DNA from: Gemmobacter sp.
GTDB lineage: Bacteria > Pseudomonadota > Alphaproteobacteria > Rhodobacterales > Rhodobacteraceae
Length of the DNA stretch: 13,518 bases
Direction of reading: 5' to 3'
NCBI GenBank assembly: GCA_030656535.1
Contig: JAUSPL010000114.1
Location: 1 to 13,518 of the forward strand
How positions within the stretch are numbered: position 1 is the stretch's first letter; each line of letters opens with the position of its first letter. Shown here in pieces: positions 6,659 through 13,518 of this stretch. Under the pieces are notes generated by a model. The model saw nothing but the letters and a program-made list of their open reading frames with translations. It was not told where the DNA came from and searched no databases. A program made the position numbers and the translations under genes.

Positions 6659-7888
6659 TTAATGCATCCGGTCGCGGGCGATGCGGCCGTCTTTGATGAC
6701 CAGCCGCACGGTACGTGCCGAGTGTTCGAACACCGACAAGTCGGTCATCGGGTCACCGTCCACCACGATCAGGTCTGCCAGCGCACCCGGCGCGATGACG
6801 CCCAGCTTGCCCGTCATTTGCACGATGTCAGCGTTGATCGAGGTCGCCGAGCGCAATACATCGACCGGGCGCTGAACCTGCCCGCGCAGCATCAGTTCGC
6901 GGCCCTGTGTTTGCAAGAACTGGTCGCCATGCAGATCGCAGCCAAGACCCAGTTTGACCCCGGCGCGGGCGCAGGTTTCCACCGCCTCCAGTGTGCGGCG
7001 GTTCACGGCCATGATCTTTTCCGCGGCCGACAAGGGCAGGCCAAGCGCCGAGGCATTTGCACCGATCAGTTCACCTGCCGACAGTGTGGGTACCACAAAG
7101 ACCCCCGCCGCCGCGATCTTGGCCGCGGTTGCGGCCCCGATCAGACTGCCATGTTCGATGCTGCGAATGCCCAGATCGACGCAGCGCGACGCCCCTTCGT
7201 CGGTGTGGCAGTGCGCCATGACATAGCGTTTTCTGCGGGCTGCCTCTTCTACGGCCACAAGGATTTCCGCGTCGGTGAAGTGTGGCATGTCCAGGGGGGC
7301 AAGATCGGTTGACACGCCGCCTGACAAGAACACCTTGATCTGGGTGGCGCCGTGGCGCAGCTCTTCGCGGACGGCCTTGCGCATTTCATCCGGCCCGTCG
7401 ACCGCGCGGGCGATCACACCGGCATAAGCCCCGCAATTGCACAGGTCGTGTTCGCCCCGCTTGCGCATGTCGCCGTGCCCGCCGGTCTGGGTCAGGGCCT
7501 TGCCGGGGTAGAAGAACCGGGGTCCGTCGATCAACCCTGCCGCAAGTGCCTGCGCAAGCCCGACATCGCCGCCGCCCGCATCGCGCACGGTGGTATAGCC
7601 ACGGTCCAGCGCGCCGGTCAGCAGTTTGCTGGCATGGGCTGCCAGCAACGCCGGGTGCATACGGTCGGTGCCAAAGAAATCATAGCTGGGGGTGTTGGCG
7701 TGGTAATGCGCGTCGATCAGGCCGGGCATCAGGAAGCGTCCGCCACAGTCAATGCGCCGCGCGTCGCCGGTTATATCTTCGCCAATCGCGCGGATGGAAT
7801 TGCCCTCGATGACCACCGTCGCGTTCTCAAGGATGTCCTCGGACACCCCGTCGAACATCCGGGCGTTGTGCAGAACGGTCAGGGTCAT
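6659..7888 (-). CDS. Amidohydrolase-superfamily metal-dependent hydrolase (prolidase/imidazolonepropionase-like)
   Basis: This 409-residue cytoplasmic enzyme probably hydrolyses an amide, peptide or lactam bond. A short N-terminal beta segment leads into the TIM-barrel. The metal site has the HxH of GLIDAHYHA (H61, H63), a probable carboxylated lysine in ATQIKVFLSGG (K185), H226/H228 in MAHCHTDEG, H246 in IEHGSL and the catalytic Asp in GLGCDLHGD (D318). The C-terminal GALADLIVVDGDPM and IKDGRIARD blocks are typical of the family. The pattern fits COG1228-type members, which include imidazolonepropionase relatives and Xaa-Pro or Xaa-Arg/Lys dipeptidases. The exact substrate is not readable. 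Its ATG overlaps the M20 stop (ATGA), with GGAG eight bases upstream, so it is the last gene of the minus-strand operon. Roles on products of the HyuAB or M20 steps are inference. Confidence 0.9.
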   Translation of the reverse strand: MTLTVLHNARMFDGVSEDILENATVVIEGNSIRAIGEDITGDARRIDCGGRFLMPGLIDAHYHANTPSYDFFGTDRMHPALLAAHASKLLTGALDRGYTTVRDAGGGDVGLAQALAAGLIDGPRFFYPGKALTQTGGHGDMRKRGEHDLCNCGAYAGVIARAVDGPDEMRKAVREELRHGATQIKVFLSGGVSTDLAPLDMPHFTDAEILVAVEEAARRKRYVMAHCHTDEGASRCVDLGIRSIEHGSLIGAATAAKIAAAGVFVVPTLSAGELIGANASALGLPLSAAEKIMAVNRRTLEAVETCARAGVKLGLGCDLHGDQFLQTQGRELMLRGQVQRPVDVLRSATSINADIVQMTGKLGVIAPGALADLIVVDGDPMTDLSVFEHSARTVRLVIKDGRIARDRMH

Positions 7889-9252
7889 TTCGGTGTCTCC
7901 ATCCTGCCCAGGCTGTCCAGAAGGGCAGCCCCGGTTCGGATGCCCGCATGAAACAACTCGATTTCCAGATTTTCATTCGGGGCGTGATTGGCCTCGTCGG
8001 CATTGGCGTAGGGGGTAACAAAGGCAGGCAGACCCAGGGTTTTCGTCCAGACATAGTCCGGCAGGCTGCCCCCGACCGAGGGATACAGATACGGCTCTTC
8101 GCCCCGCGCGGTGCGGATCGCGTCGATGATCGGTGCGGCGTAAGGGGTATCCAGCGGGGTGCGCGACGGCAACATGCCGCCGTGTGATACGACCTCGACC
8201 TCGGGGGCGTGGGCGGCGACATGGGCGCGCACGCAGGCCAGAACCTGATCTGGCGTCATGCCTTCGACCAACCGGATGTCGCATTTGGCGATGGCGGTAC
8301 AGGGCAGCACGGTCTTGTTGCCTGGGCCGCCATAGCCACCGTGCAATCCGTTGACGGTCAGTGTCGGGTAGAACATCAGCCGGTCATGGAACGGACGGTC
8401 CGCAGGTGCGTCCAGCTGCGACAGGCCCATGTCGCGCAGGTAGCCGGGGATATCGACAGGCAGCGCGCCTGCCGCCGCACGTTCGGCGTTGGACGGCGCC
8501 ACGATGGGGTCGTGCAGCCCCTCGATGGTGATCTGCCCGTCCGGCGTCTTCATGCTGGCCAGCAGGTGCACCAGCGTCCAGATCGCATTCGGCATGGTGC
8601 CGCCGTGGTTGCCGGAATGGGCGTCGGTGCGGCCCGTGCGCACGACAAGATCAAAGCTGAACACGCCCCGCACGCCAAAGGTGACAATGGCACGGCCCGA
8701 CGGATGCAGCGGCCCGTCCGCAGTCACGACCAGATCGGCGGCCAGCAGATCGCGGTGATCCTTCACGAATTGTGCGATGCGGGGGGACCCGATTTCCTCT
8801 TCGCCTTCCAGCAGGAAGATCACGTTGCACGGCAGGCGACCATGCACCGCCAGATGCGCCTCTATTGCCAGCAATTGGGCGAAGTGCTGGCCCTTGTTGT
8901 CGCCGATGCCGCGGGCGTAGATGCGCCCGTTGCGGATGGTGGGTTCGAATGGCGGACTGTCCCACAATTCCAGCGGGTCGGGGGGTTGAACGTCGTAATG
9001 GCCGTACAAAAGCACCGTAGGCTTGCCGGGTGCATCATTGCGGCGCCCGATGACAAAGGGGTGGCCTGCGGTCGGGATGGTTTGCGCGTCCATGCCCAAA
9101 CCGTTCATCTGTTCGACCAGCATTGCTGCCACGTCGGCAATGCCGATGTTATGGGCGCTGATCGACGGGTGGCGGACATAGTCCATCACCCGCGTCAGAT
9201 AACTGGCACGATTGGCCTCGATGTAGGCAAGAACAGGATCAAGATCAGTCAT
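7885..9252 (-). CDS. M20-family metallopeptidase (carnosinase/dipeptidase type)
   Basis: This 455-residue two-zinc hydrolase probably cleaves a dipeptide or N-acyl/N-carbamoyl amino acid in the cytoplasm. The M20 set is complete: H85 with D87 in GHYDVQP, the bridging D118 in GIGDNKG, E152/E153 in EGEEEIGS, D179 in TADGP, H212 in the dimerisation-domain segment DAHSGNHGG and H423 near the C-terminus in ANHAPNENLE. The EGEEEIGS form and the length fit the CNDP/carnosinase-like dipeptidase branch better than the shorter N-carbamoylase (AtzC/HyuC) branch. The ATG at 9252 was chosen because it overlaps the hyuA stop as ATGA. A GTG/ATG-type extension to 9306 would lie inside hyuA. It is followed by the amidohydrolase with another ATGA overlap. 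Substrate specificity, and whether it acts after HyuAB, are inferred only from context. Confidence 0.92.
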   Translation of the reverse strand: MTDLDPVLAYIEANRASYLTRVMDYVRHPSISAHNIGIADVAAMLVEQMNGLGMDAQTIPTAGHPFVIGRRNDAPGKPTVLLYGHYDVQPPDPLELWDSPPFEPTIRNGRIYARGIGDNKGQHFAQLLAIEAHLAVHGRLPCNVIFLLEGEEEIGSPRIAQFVKDHRDLLAADLVVTADGPLHPSGRAIVTFGVRGVFSFDLVVRTGRTDAHSGNHGGTMPNAIWTLVHLLASMKTPDGQITIEGLHDPIVAPSNAERAAAGALPVDIPGYLRDMGLSQLDAPADRPFHDRLMFYPTLTVNGLHGGYGGPGNKTVLPCTAIAKCDIRLVEGMTPDQVLACVRAHVAAHAPEVEVVSHGGMLPSRTPLDTPYAAPIIDAIRTARGEEPYLYPSVGGSLPDYVWTKTLGLPAFVTPYANADEANHAPNENLEIELFHAGIRTGAALLDSLGRMETPK

Positions 9253-11303
9253 TTCGTCCCCCGGGTCAGAATGATGGCACCCGACGGGTGGACTTTGCCC
9301 GCCCATCCAGGTGCTACCAAGGTCGTGGTATCCAGCTGGGTCACAATGGCGGGGCCGTCAAAGGTCGCCCCGGCACCTATGGTTGCGCGGTCAAAGACCG
9401 GGACCTCGGCTGAACCAGAGGCAAAGGCCACGCGCATGGTCTGGGTGGTGGCCGGCATGACGCCTTGCGCCAGAAGGGTGGGCGGTGTGGGATGGCTGGC
9501 CCCGGTCGCCTCGATCCGCAGCGTCACCAGCTCGATCGGGGCGGTCAGGGTAAACCCGTACAGCGCGGTGTGCGCCGCGTTGAAGTTCGCCTTCAGGCCT
9601 TCGGCGCTGTCGGTCCATGCAACGGCCAGTTCGGCACCTTGACCACGATAGCGCAGCAGGGCGACCCGCGCAGTCCGGCGGTCGACTGCGGGCACACCTT
9701 CGGCGTCGAACCATGCGTCGGCTTGCTGTTCAAGCGCGTTCAGGTAGGGCGTGGCCAACGCAACATCCGGGGCACCCGCGCGGGGCAGGGCCTGACTGAA
9801 TTCCGCCTTGAGGTCGGCAGCCAGCAGACCATCGGCGCATAGAATGCCGGGGGCAGGCGGGATCAGAACCTGACGAATACCCAATAGCTCGGCCAAGGCG
9901 CAGCCGTGCAAAGGGCCTGCCCCGCCGAACGGCACAAGGGTAAAGTCGCGCGGATCGTGGCCGCGTTCGACCGACACCACCCGAACCGCGCCGACCATAT
10001 GGTTGTCGGCGATGGCAAGGATGCCGCGGGCTGCGTCCTCGGGGGTCAGGCCCAAGGGGGCGGCTACCTCGTTCAGCACCGCTTGGCGTGCGGCGTCGGC
10101 GTCAAGGCCCATGCGACCGCCCAGCAGGCGTGCGGGCAGGTGGCCCAGAACGACATGTGCGTCGGTGACGGTGGCTTGTGTCCCGCCCTTGCCATAGGCC
10201 GCGGGGCCGGGAAACGCGCCTGCACTTTGCGGGCCGACCGACAACTTGCCGTCCGCGACCCGCGCCAAAGACCCGCCCCCTGCACCGATGGTCACCATGT
10301 CCACCATCGGCAAAGGCAAGGGCCATTCACCGATCTGGCCTTGTTGGGTCAAACCGATCTTGCCGTCGGCGATCAGCGCGATGTCGGCGCTGGTGCCGCC
10401 GATATCGACCGTAATGATATCGGAAACACCACAAGCCGCAGCAACGGCAACCGCCCCGACAACGCCTGCCGCAGGCCCTGACAGCGCGGTCAGCGCGGGG
10501 GCCATGCGAATCTTGGCCGCCCCTGCCACACCGCCGTTCGATTGCATCAGCAACAAGGGTCCGGGCACGCCTTCTTCGCGCAAGCGATCCTCCAGCCGTC
10601 CGACATAGCGCGTCACCCCCGGCATCACGATGGCGTTCAGCACCGCAGCAAGAGAGCGTTCATATTCCCGCACCACAGGCAGCACGTCGCAGGACGCGGT
10701 GACTGCGACACCCGGCAACAGGTCGCGCAGCATTTGCGCCACGCGGGATTCGTGAACCGGGTTGGCGAAGGAATGCATCAGGCACACCGCTACGGCCTGC
10801 ACCTCCATCGCGCGCAAGGCGTCGGCGGCTTCAATCACCGACGCTTCATCCAGCGGGGTTTCCACGGCTCCGCCGGCAAGGATGCGTTCCGTTACCTCTA
10901 CCACGCGGGACGCAGGAACGGGGCGTTCTGGCTTGACCCAGTTATACAGGTTTGCCTTGCGCGGAATATCCTGCCGTCCGATGGCCAGCACGTGCCGGAA
11001 GCCCCGGCTTGCCACCAGCGCGGCCCGGGCGCCCTTGCCTTCCAGGATCATGTTCGTGGCGACCGTGGTGCCGTGCAGCACCTGGGTCAGGCCGGTCGCC
11101 TGCTTGCCGGCATCGGCCAATGCAAGCGTAATGCCCGCCAGAAACGCTTCGGATGGATCGTCCGGGCGCGACGGGGTTTTCGCGCGCCATGTGCGCCCCG
11201 TCGTGCGGTCCATCAAAGCGACGTCGGTAAAGGTGCCACCGATATCGACGGCGACTGTCAGGCCCGCCAGCGGGTTGGAATGGGTCACGGTGTCAGAGGG
11301 CAT
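9249..11303 (-). CDS. hyuA: Hydantoinase/oxoprolinase family subunit A (ATP-dependent)
   Basis: This 684-residue HyuA-type subunit belongs to the family of N-methylhydantoin hydrolase, 5-oxoprolinase, caprolactamase and the acetone carboxylases. It binds ATP and phosphorylates the ring or carbonyl substrate, and HyuB completes the reaction. The actin-like nucleotide-binding motifs are clear: VDIGGTFTDVAL (19-30), HGTTVATN (77-84), the second phosphate motif DIGGTSADIALI (300-311), IGAGGGSLA (339-347) and FGGAGPLHG (459-467). The C-terminal domain runs to 684. Length is normal for a separate A subunit. The start at 11303 overlaps the end of hyuB by 11 bases and has GGAG nine bases upstream. 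An in-frame extension to 11351 has no such support. The gene is translationally linked to hyuB and to the M20 gene. Which ring is opened (hydantoin, lactam, oxoproline) cannot be told from the sequence. Confidence 0.92.
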   Translation of the reverse strand: MPSDTVTHSNPLAGLTVAVDIGGTFTDVALMDRTTGRTWRAKTPSRPDDPSEAFLAGITLALADAGKQATGLTQVLHGTTVATNMILEGKGARAALVASRGFRHVLAIGRQDIPRKANLYNWVKPERPVPASRVVEVTERILAGGAVETPLDEASVIEAADALRAMEVQAVAVCLMHSFANPVHESRVAQMLRDLLPGVAVTASCDVLPVVREYERSLAAVLNAIVMPGVTRYVGRLEDRLREEGVPGPLLLMQSNGGVAGAAKIRMAPALTALSGPAAGVVGAVAVAAACGVSDIITVDIGGTSADIALIADGKIGLTQQGQIGEWPLPLPMVDMVTIGAGGGSLARVADGKLSVGPQSAGAFPGPAAYGKGGTQATVTDAHVVLGHLPARLLGGRMGLDADAARQAVLNEVAAPLGLTPEDAARGILAIADNHMVGAVRVVSVERGHDPRDFTLVPFGGAGPLHGCALAELLGIRQVLIPPAPGILCADGLLAADLKAEFSQALPRAGAPDVALATPYLNALEQQADAWFDAEGVPAVDRRTARVALLRYRGQGAELAVAWTDSAEGLKANFNAAHTALYGFTLTAPIELVTLRIEATGASHPTPPTLLAQGVMPATTQTMRVAFASGSAEVPVFDRATIGAGATFDGPAIVTQLDTTTLVAPGWAGKVHPSGAIILTRGTK

Positions 11304-13107
11304 CGACGTAAACTCCGCGATGAAAGGCCTTGGCGGCAGGACGATTGGCACGCAAGCAGGCGGTGGCTTCGGGGTCTACCTTCATTCCCGTCATGGCAAC
11401 GCCGTAGTCCGTGGCGGCAGCAGTCTTGCTGACGATGCCTGCGCGCACGTCCTCTGCCACACGTTCCGGGTCGCGGTCGAAGGGGTGGCCATAGCCGCCG
11501 CCGCCGCCGGTTTCGAACCGCACCACATCGCCCATCTTCAACATGTTGCCATCTGACAGCGGTTTCAGCTCGCGCTCATGCGGTGTGCCGGGGTTCAGGA
11601 TGACCCGACCTGTGCGGCCTGACTGGCCACCCTTGATGCCCCAGGGCGGGTTGACGACGCCGTCGATCCGTACCCCAAGCATGGCGGTGTCGGCCAGGAT
11701 TTCATATTCGCGCAAGATCCCCGCACCGCCCCGGAACTGGCCCGGGCCGCCGCTGTCGCAAACCATGCCATAGTTGATGAACCGGACCGGATAGCCCAGT
11801 TCCGTGAACTCGACGGGATAGTTTTCCTGCGCCACGAAATAGACGGCGTCCATGCCGTCGGCAAAAGCGCGCGCGCCATAGCCGACCCCGATACCGTCAG
11901 CCAGCAAGAAGGGTTTCTGAACATTGTTCTCCGTATACTTTCCGCGGATCAACGCGACCACATAGGCTGCGTGCGCCGCTGGCGCCTGCCCGCCCGCCGC
12001 ATTGACCAGACCGTTCAGCGTGGCCAGCACTCGCATCATGGTCAGCCCCCGCATCCCGAGCGGCGCGGGCCAGCGCGGTTTGACCAGTGACCCTTCGCGC
12101 AGGCGCACCTCGTCCAGTGCCAGCGGGCCGCCTGCGTTGCACACCTGCGACGGATCGCCGCCCAGATAGAACAGCCCCAGCGCCATGCCGGGGATGGATT
12201 TGTTCATCAGCAGGTTGACCGGGCCTGGTGCCTGATCGTCGGTTTCGGTGGCGTCAAAGATGAAGCGGTCCTGCCCGTCCGGGCCTTTTTCGCGGATTAT
12301 GGCAAAGCGCAGGTGAAACGGCCCGTTGCCGTGGCCGTCGCTGTCAATGGCATCGGTGAATTTGTGGGTGCCATAGTCGAACGTTTCGGCCAGACGCCGC
12401 CGCACCAGCCGCCGCGTGCGGTCCAGAAGTTGCGCCAGGGCATCTGACACCACGTCGGCGCTGAACCGTTCGACGATCTCGGCCACCCGGGTCGACCCCA
12501 ACACCACGCTGGCCATCAGGGCCGACATGTCGCCCATGCTTTGTTCGGGGAACCGCGAGTTGCGGTGAAAGATCGCAAGCGCGGCCTCGTTCGTCACGCC
12601 CTGATCGATCAGTTTCGTCGGCGGGATAATGATGCCTTCTTGCCAGATCTCGGTTGCATCCGGGCTGATTGACCCCGGTCGCATCCCGCCGATGTCGGCA
12701 AAATGCGCCCAGGACATCACAAATGCGCACAGCCGGTCACCGTGGAACACCGGCATCAGCAGAACCTGATCGTTGGAATGGCTGACCGCGCCATAACTGC
12801 CGTAGCAGTCATTGTACCAGTACAAGTCACCCGGCCGCATCGTTTCGATGGGAAAATGCTCAAACACCGGCGTTGTGATGTCGCCAAAGATTGGCACCAT
12901 CGACCCAACGGCCATCACGCCGCGTTCATCGAACAGGGCGGTGTAGAAATCCTTTTTCTCGCGGATAAAGGCGGAAATTGCGGTACGCTCGATCAGCGCC
13001 TCCATTTCCCGCTGCGCCGCCATGATGGCACCCTGGATGATTTCCAGCGTGATCGGATCGCACAGGTGAGGGGTCTGAAAGACGGCGGGTTCTTGCGAAA
13101 CAGTCAT
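11293..13107 (-). CDS. hyuB: Hydantoinase/oxoprolinase family subunit B
   Basis: This 604-residue HyuB-type subunit is the partner of HyuA and is thought to catalyse hydrolysis of the activated intermediate in a HyuA2B2-type complex. The family landmarks are an N-terminal DPITLEIIQGAIMAAQREME segment, REKKDFYTALFDERG (about 49-63), YNDCYGSYGAVSHSND (98-113), WAHFADIGGMRPGS (133-146), and the C-terminal TGGGGGYGHPFDRDPERVAEDV signature followed by DYGV. D53, H110, D113 and H135 fall where caprolactamase CapB, as I recall it, binds a metal, with the same 110/113/135 spacing. The start has a strong ribosome-binding site. The gene begins nine bases after the stop of the ABC ATPase and ends inside hyuA. 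No acetone-carboxylase gamma subunit is nearby, which argues for a hydrolase rather than a carboxylase. Confidence 0.92.
   Translation of the reverse strand: MTVSQEPAVFQTPHLCDPITLEIIQGAIMAAQREMEALIERTAISAFIREKKDFYTALFDERGVMAVGSMVPIFGDITTPVFEHFPIETMRPGDLYWYNDCYGSYGAVSHSNDQVLLMPVFHGDRLCAFVMSWAHFADIGGMRPGSISPDATEIWQEGIIIPPTKLIDQGVTNEAALAIFHRNSRFPEQSMGDMSALMASVVLGSTRVAEIVERFSADVVSDALAQLLDRTRRLVRRRLAETFDYGTHKFTDAIDSDGHGNGPFHLRFAIIREKGPDGQDRFIFDATETDDQAPGPVNLLMNKSIPGMALGLFYLGGDPSQVCNAGGPLALDEVRLREGSLVKPRWPAPLGMRGLTMMRVLATLNGLVNAAGGQAPAAHAAYVVALIRGKYTENNVQKPFLLADGIGVGYGARAFADGMDAVYFVAQENYPVEFTELGYPVRFINYGMVCDSGGPGQFRGGAGILREYEILADTAMLGVRIDGVVNPPWGIKGGQSGRTGRVILNPGTPHERELKPLSDGNMLKMGDVVRFETGGGGGYGHPFDRDPERVAEDVRAGIVSKTAAATDYGVAMTGMKVDPEATACLRANRPAAKAFHRGVYVDAL
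11313..11316 (-). promoter_or_regulatory. Ribosome-binding site for hyuA
   Basis: GGAG on the minus strand lies nine bases before the ATG at 11303, inside the end of hyuB. It favours that start over the longer in-frame extension to 11351. Confidence 0.55.
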
Positions 13108-13112
13108 GGTCG

Positions 13113-13118
13113 CTCCTT
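13113..13118 (-). promoter_or_regulatory. Strong ribosome-binding site for hyuB
   Basis: AAGGAG on the minus strand lies five bases before the hyuB ATG and overlaps the TAA stop of the upstream ATPase gene. Ribosomes finishing the ATPase can reinitiate here, which supports one shared transcript. Confidence 0.7.
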
Positions 13119-13518
13119 ATTCGGCGCGGTCGTAAAGGTGGCAATGAACGAGGCGGGCGCCGACGCGGGTCGGGCCGGGCGCCTCGATGGCGCAGCGGGC
13201 ATGGGCGGCTGGGCAGCGGTCCCGAAAGGTGCAGCCCGAAGGCGGGTTGCGGCTGTCGGGGGCGCCGCGGCCAATGGGCAGGGGGGCGTGGCTTTGGTCC
13301 GGATGGGGCACGGGCACAGCGGCGACCAGTGCCTTTGTGTAGGGGTGCAGCGGTTCGCGGACGATGTCTTCGGTCGGGCCATCCTCGACGATGCGGCCCA
13401 GATACATCACGATTGTCCGTTCGCAAACATACCGCACAAGCGCAAGGTCGTGACTGATGTAGATCGCGGTCAGGCCCATCCGCGCCCGAACCTCGCGGAA
13501 CACATTCAGCACACCGGC
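13117..13518 (-). CDS. Peptide/nickel-type ABC transporter ATP-binding protein, C-terminal part (DppF/OppF-like; partial)
   Basis: Only the last 133 residues are in the window; the frame is open through base 13518. This is the end of an ATPase subunit that powers a peptide-type ABC importer at the inner face of the membrane. The fragment starts in the helix after Walker B and the D-loop (AGVLNVFREVRARMG). It contains the H-loop His of YISHDLALVRY (H23 of the fragment), the YLGRIVEDGPTEDI strand, and the family-specific oligo-HPY tail with HPYTKALVAAVP. The tail carries four cysteines in the pattern CTFRDRCPAAHARC and VHCH (C96, C102, C109, C126), the spacing associated with a [4Fe-4S] site in Dpp-type ATPases. 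A GTG at 13512 is internal. Being the last transporter gene before hyuB, it is probably the second ATPase of a five-gene transporter whose other genes lie to the right. Confidence 0.92.
   Translation of the reverse strand, partial: AGVLNVFREVRARMGLTAIYISHDLALVRYVCERTIVMYLGRIVEDGPTEDIVREPLHPYTKALVAAVPVPHPDQSHAPLPIGRGAPDSRNPPSGCTFRDRCPAAHARCAIEAPGPTRVGARLVHCHLYDRAE

Noticed and set aside
8209..9642. 477-codon plus-strand frame opposite the M20 and hyuA genes
   Set aside because: It runs across the junction of two well-supported minus-strand genes and has no domain-like features.
9249..13107. Acetone/acetophenone carboxylase instead of hydantoinase for the HyuA/HyuB pair
   Set aside because: The subunits are related, but no gamma subunit is nearby, and the neighbours are peptidase-type hydrolases and a peptide importer, which favour an amide-ring hydrolase.
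13117..13512. Complete small gene starting at the GTG at 13512
   Set aside because: The frame stays open to the window edge and the sequence begins mid-domain of an ABC ATPase, so it is a truncated view of a longer gene.

Overview
The window reads as a GC-rich chromosomal stretch from an alphaproteobacterium, most likely of the Rhodobacteraceae/Paracoccaceae type. The evidence is codon usage (G/C-heavy third positions), tight ATGA-style gene overlaps, and a soluble NAD-dependent formate dehydrogenase operon with the fdsG-B-A-C-D order known from Rhodobacter capsulatus. No RNA genes, insertion sequences, CRISPR arrays or phage genes were seen. All complete genes are intact. The two edge genes run off the window: fdsB lacks its first codons on the left, and an ABC-transporter ATPase lacks its N-terminal part on the right.

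Left region (1-5658, + strand): the formate dehydrogenase operon. It holds fdsB (FMN/NADH-binding diaphorase subunit), a 70-residue DUF4287-like gene, fdsA (Mo/W-bis-MGD catalytic subunit with a NuoG-like Fe-S module), fdhD/fdsC (sulfur-transfer/insertion chaperone) and fdsD (small delta subunit). Every junction is an overlap or a 1-nt gap, so these genes look co-transcribed and translationally coupled. Together they oxidise formate to CO2 and pass electrons through Fe-S clusters to FMN and NAD+. The DUF4287 gene between fdsB and fdsA is the unusual element. fdsG should lie just left of the window.

Middle (5659-6658): a 130-bp spacer with two small inverted repeats leads into a two-domain VOC-superfamily gene (CatE-like glyoxalase/extradiol dioxygenase type) with its own strong ribosome-binding site. 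It is followed by a short convergent intergenic region containing a hairpin.

Right region (6659-13518, - strand; read from right to left): the 3' end of a peptide/nickel-type ABC transporter ATPase, then hyuB and hyuA (the two halves of an ATP-dependent hydantoinase/oxoprolinase/lactamase-type enzyme), an M20 metallopeptidase of the carnosinase/dipeptidase type, and an amidohydrolase-superfamily enzyme of the prolidase/imidazolonepropionase-like type. Overlaps of 4-11 nt, or a 9-nt gap at the ATPase-hyuB junction, tie them into one operon. The simplest reading is uptake of a peptide-like or cyclic-amide compound, ATP-driven opening of a lactam/imide ring, then hydrolysis of the resulting amide or peptide bonds. 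The actual substrate cannot be read from the sequence.
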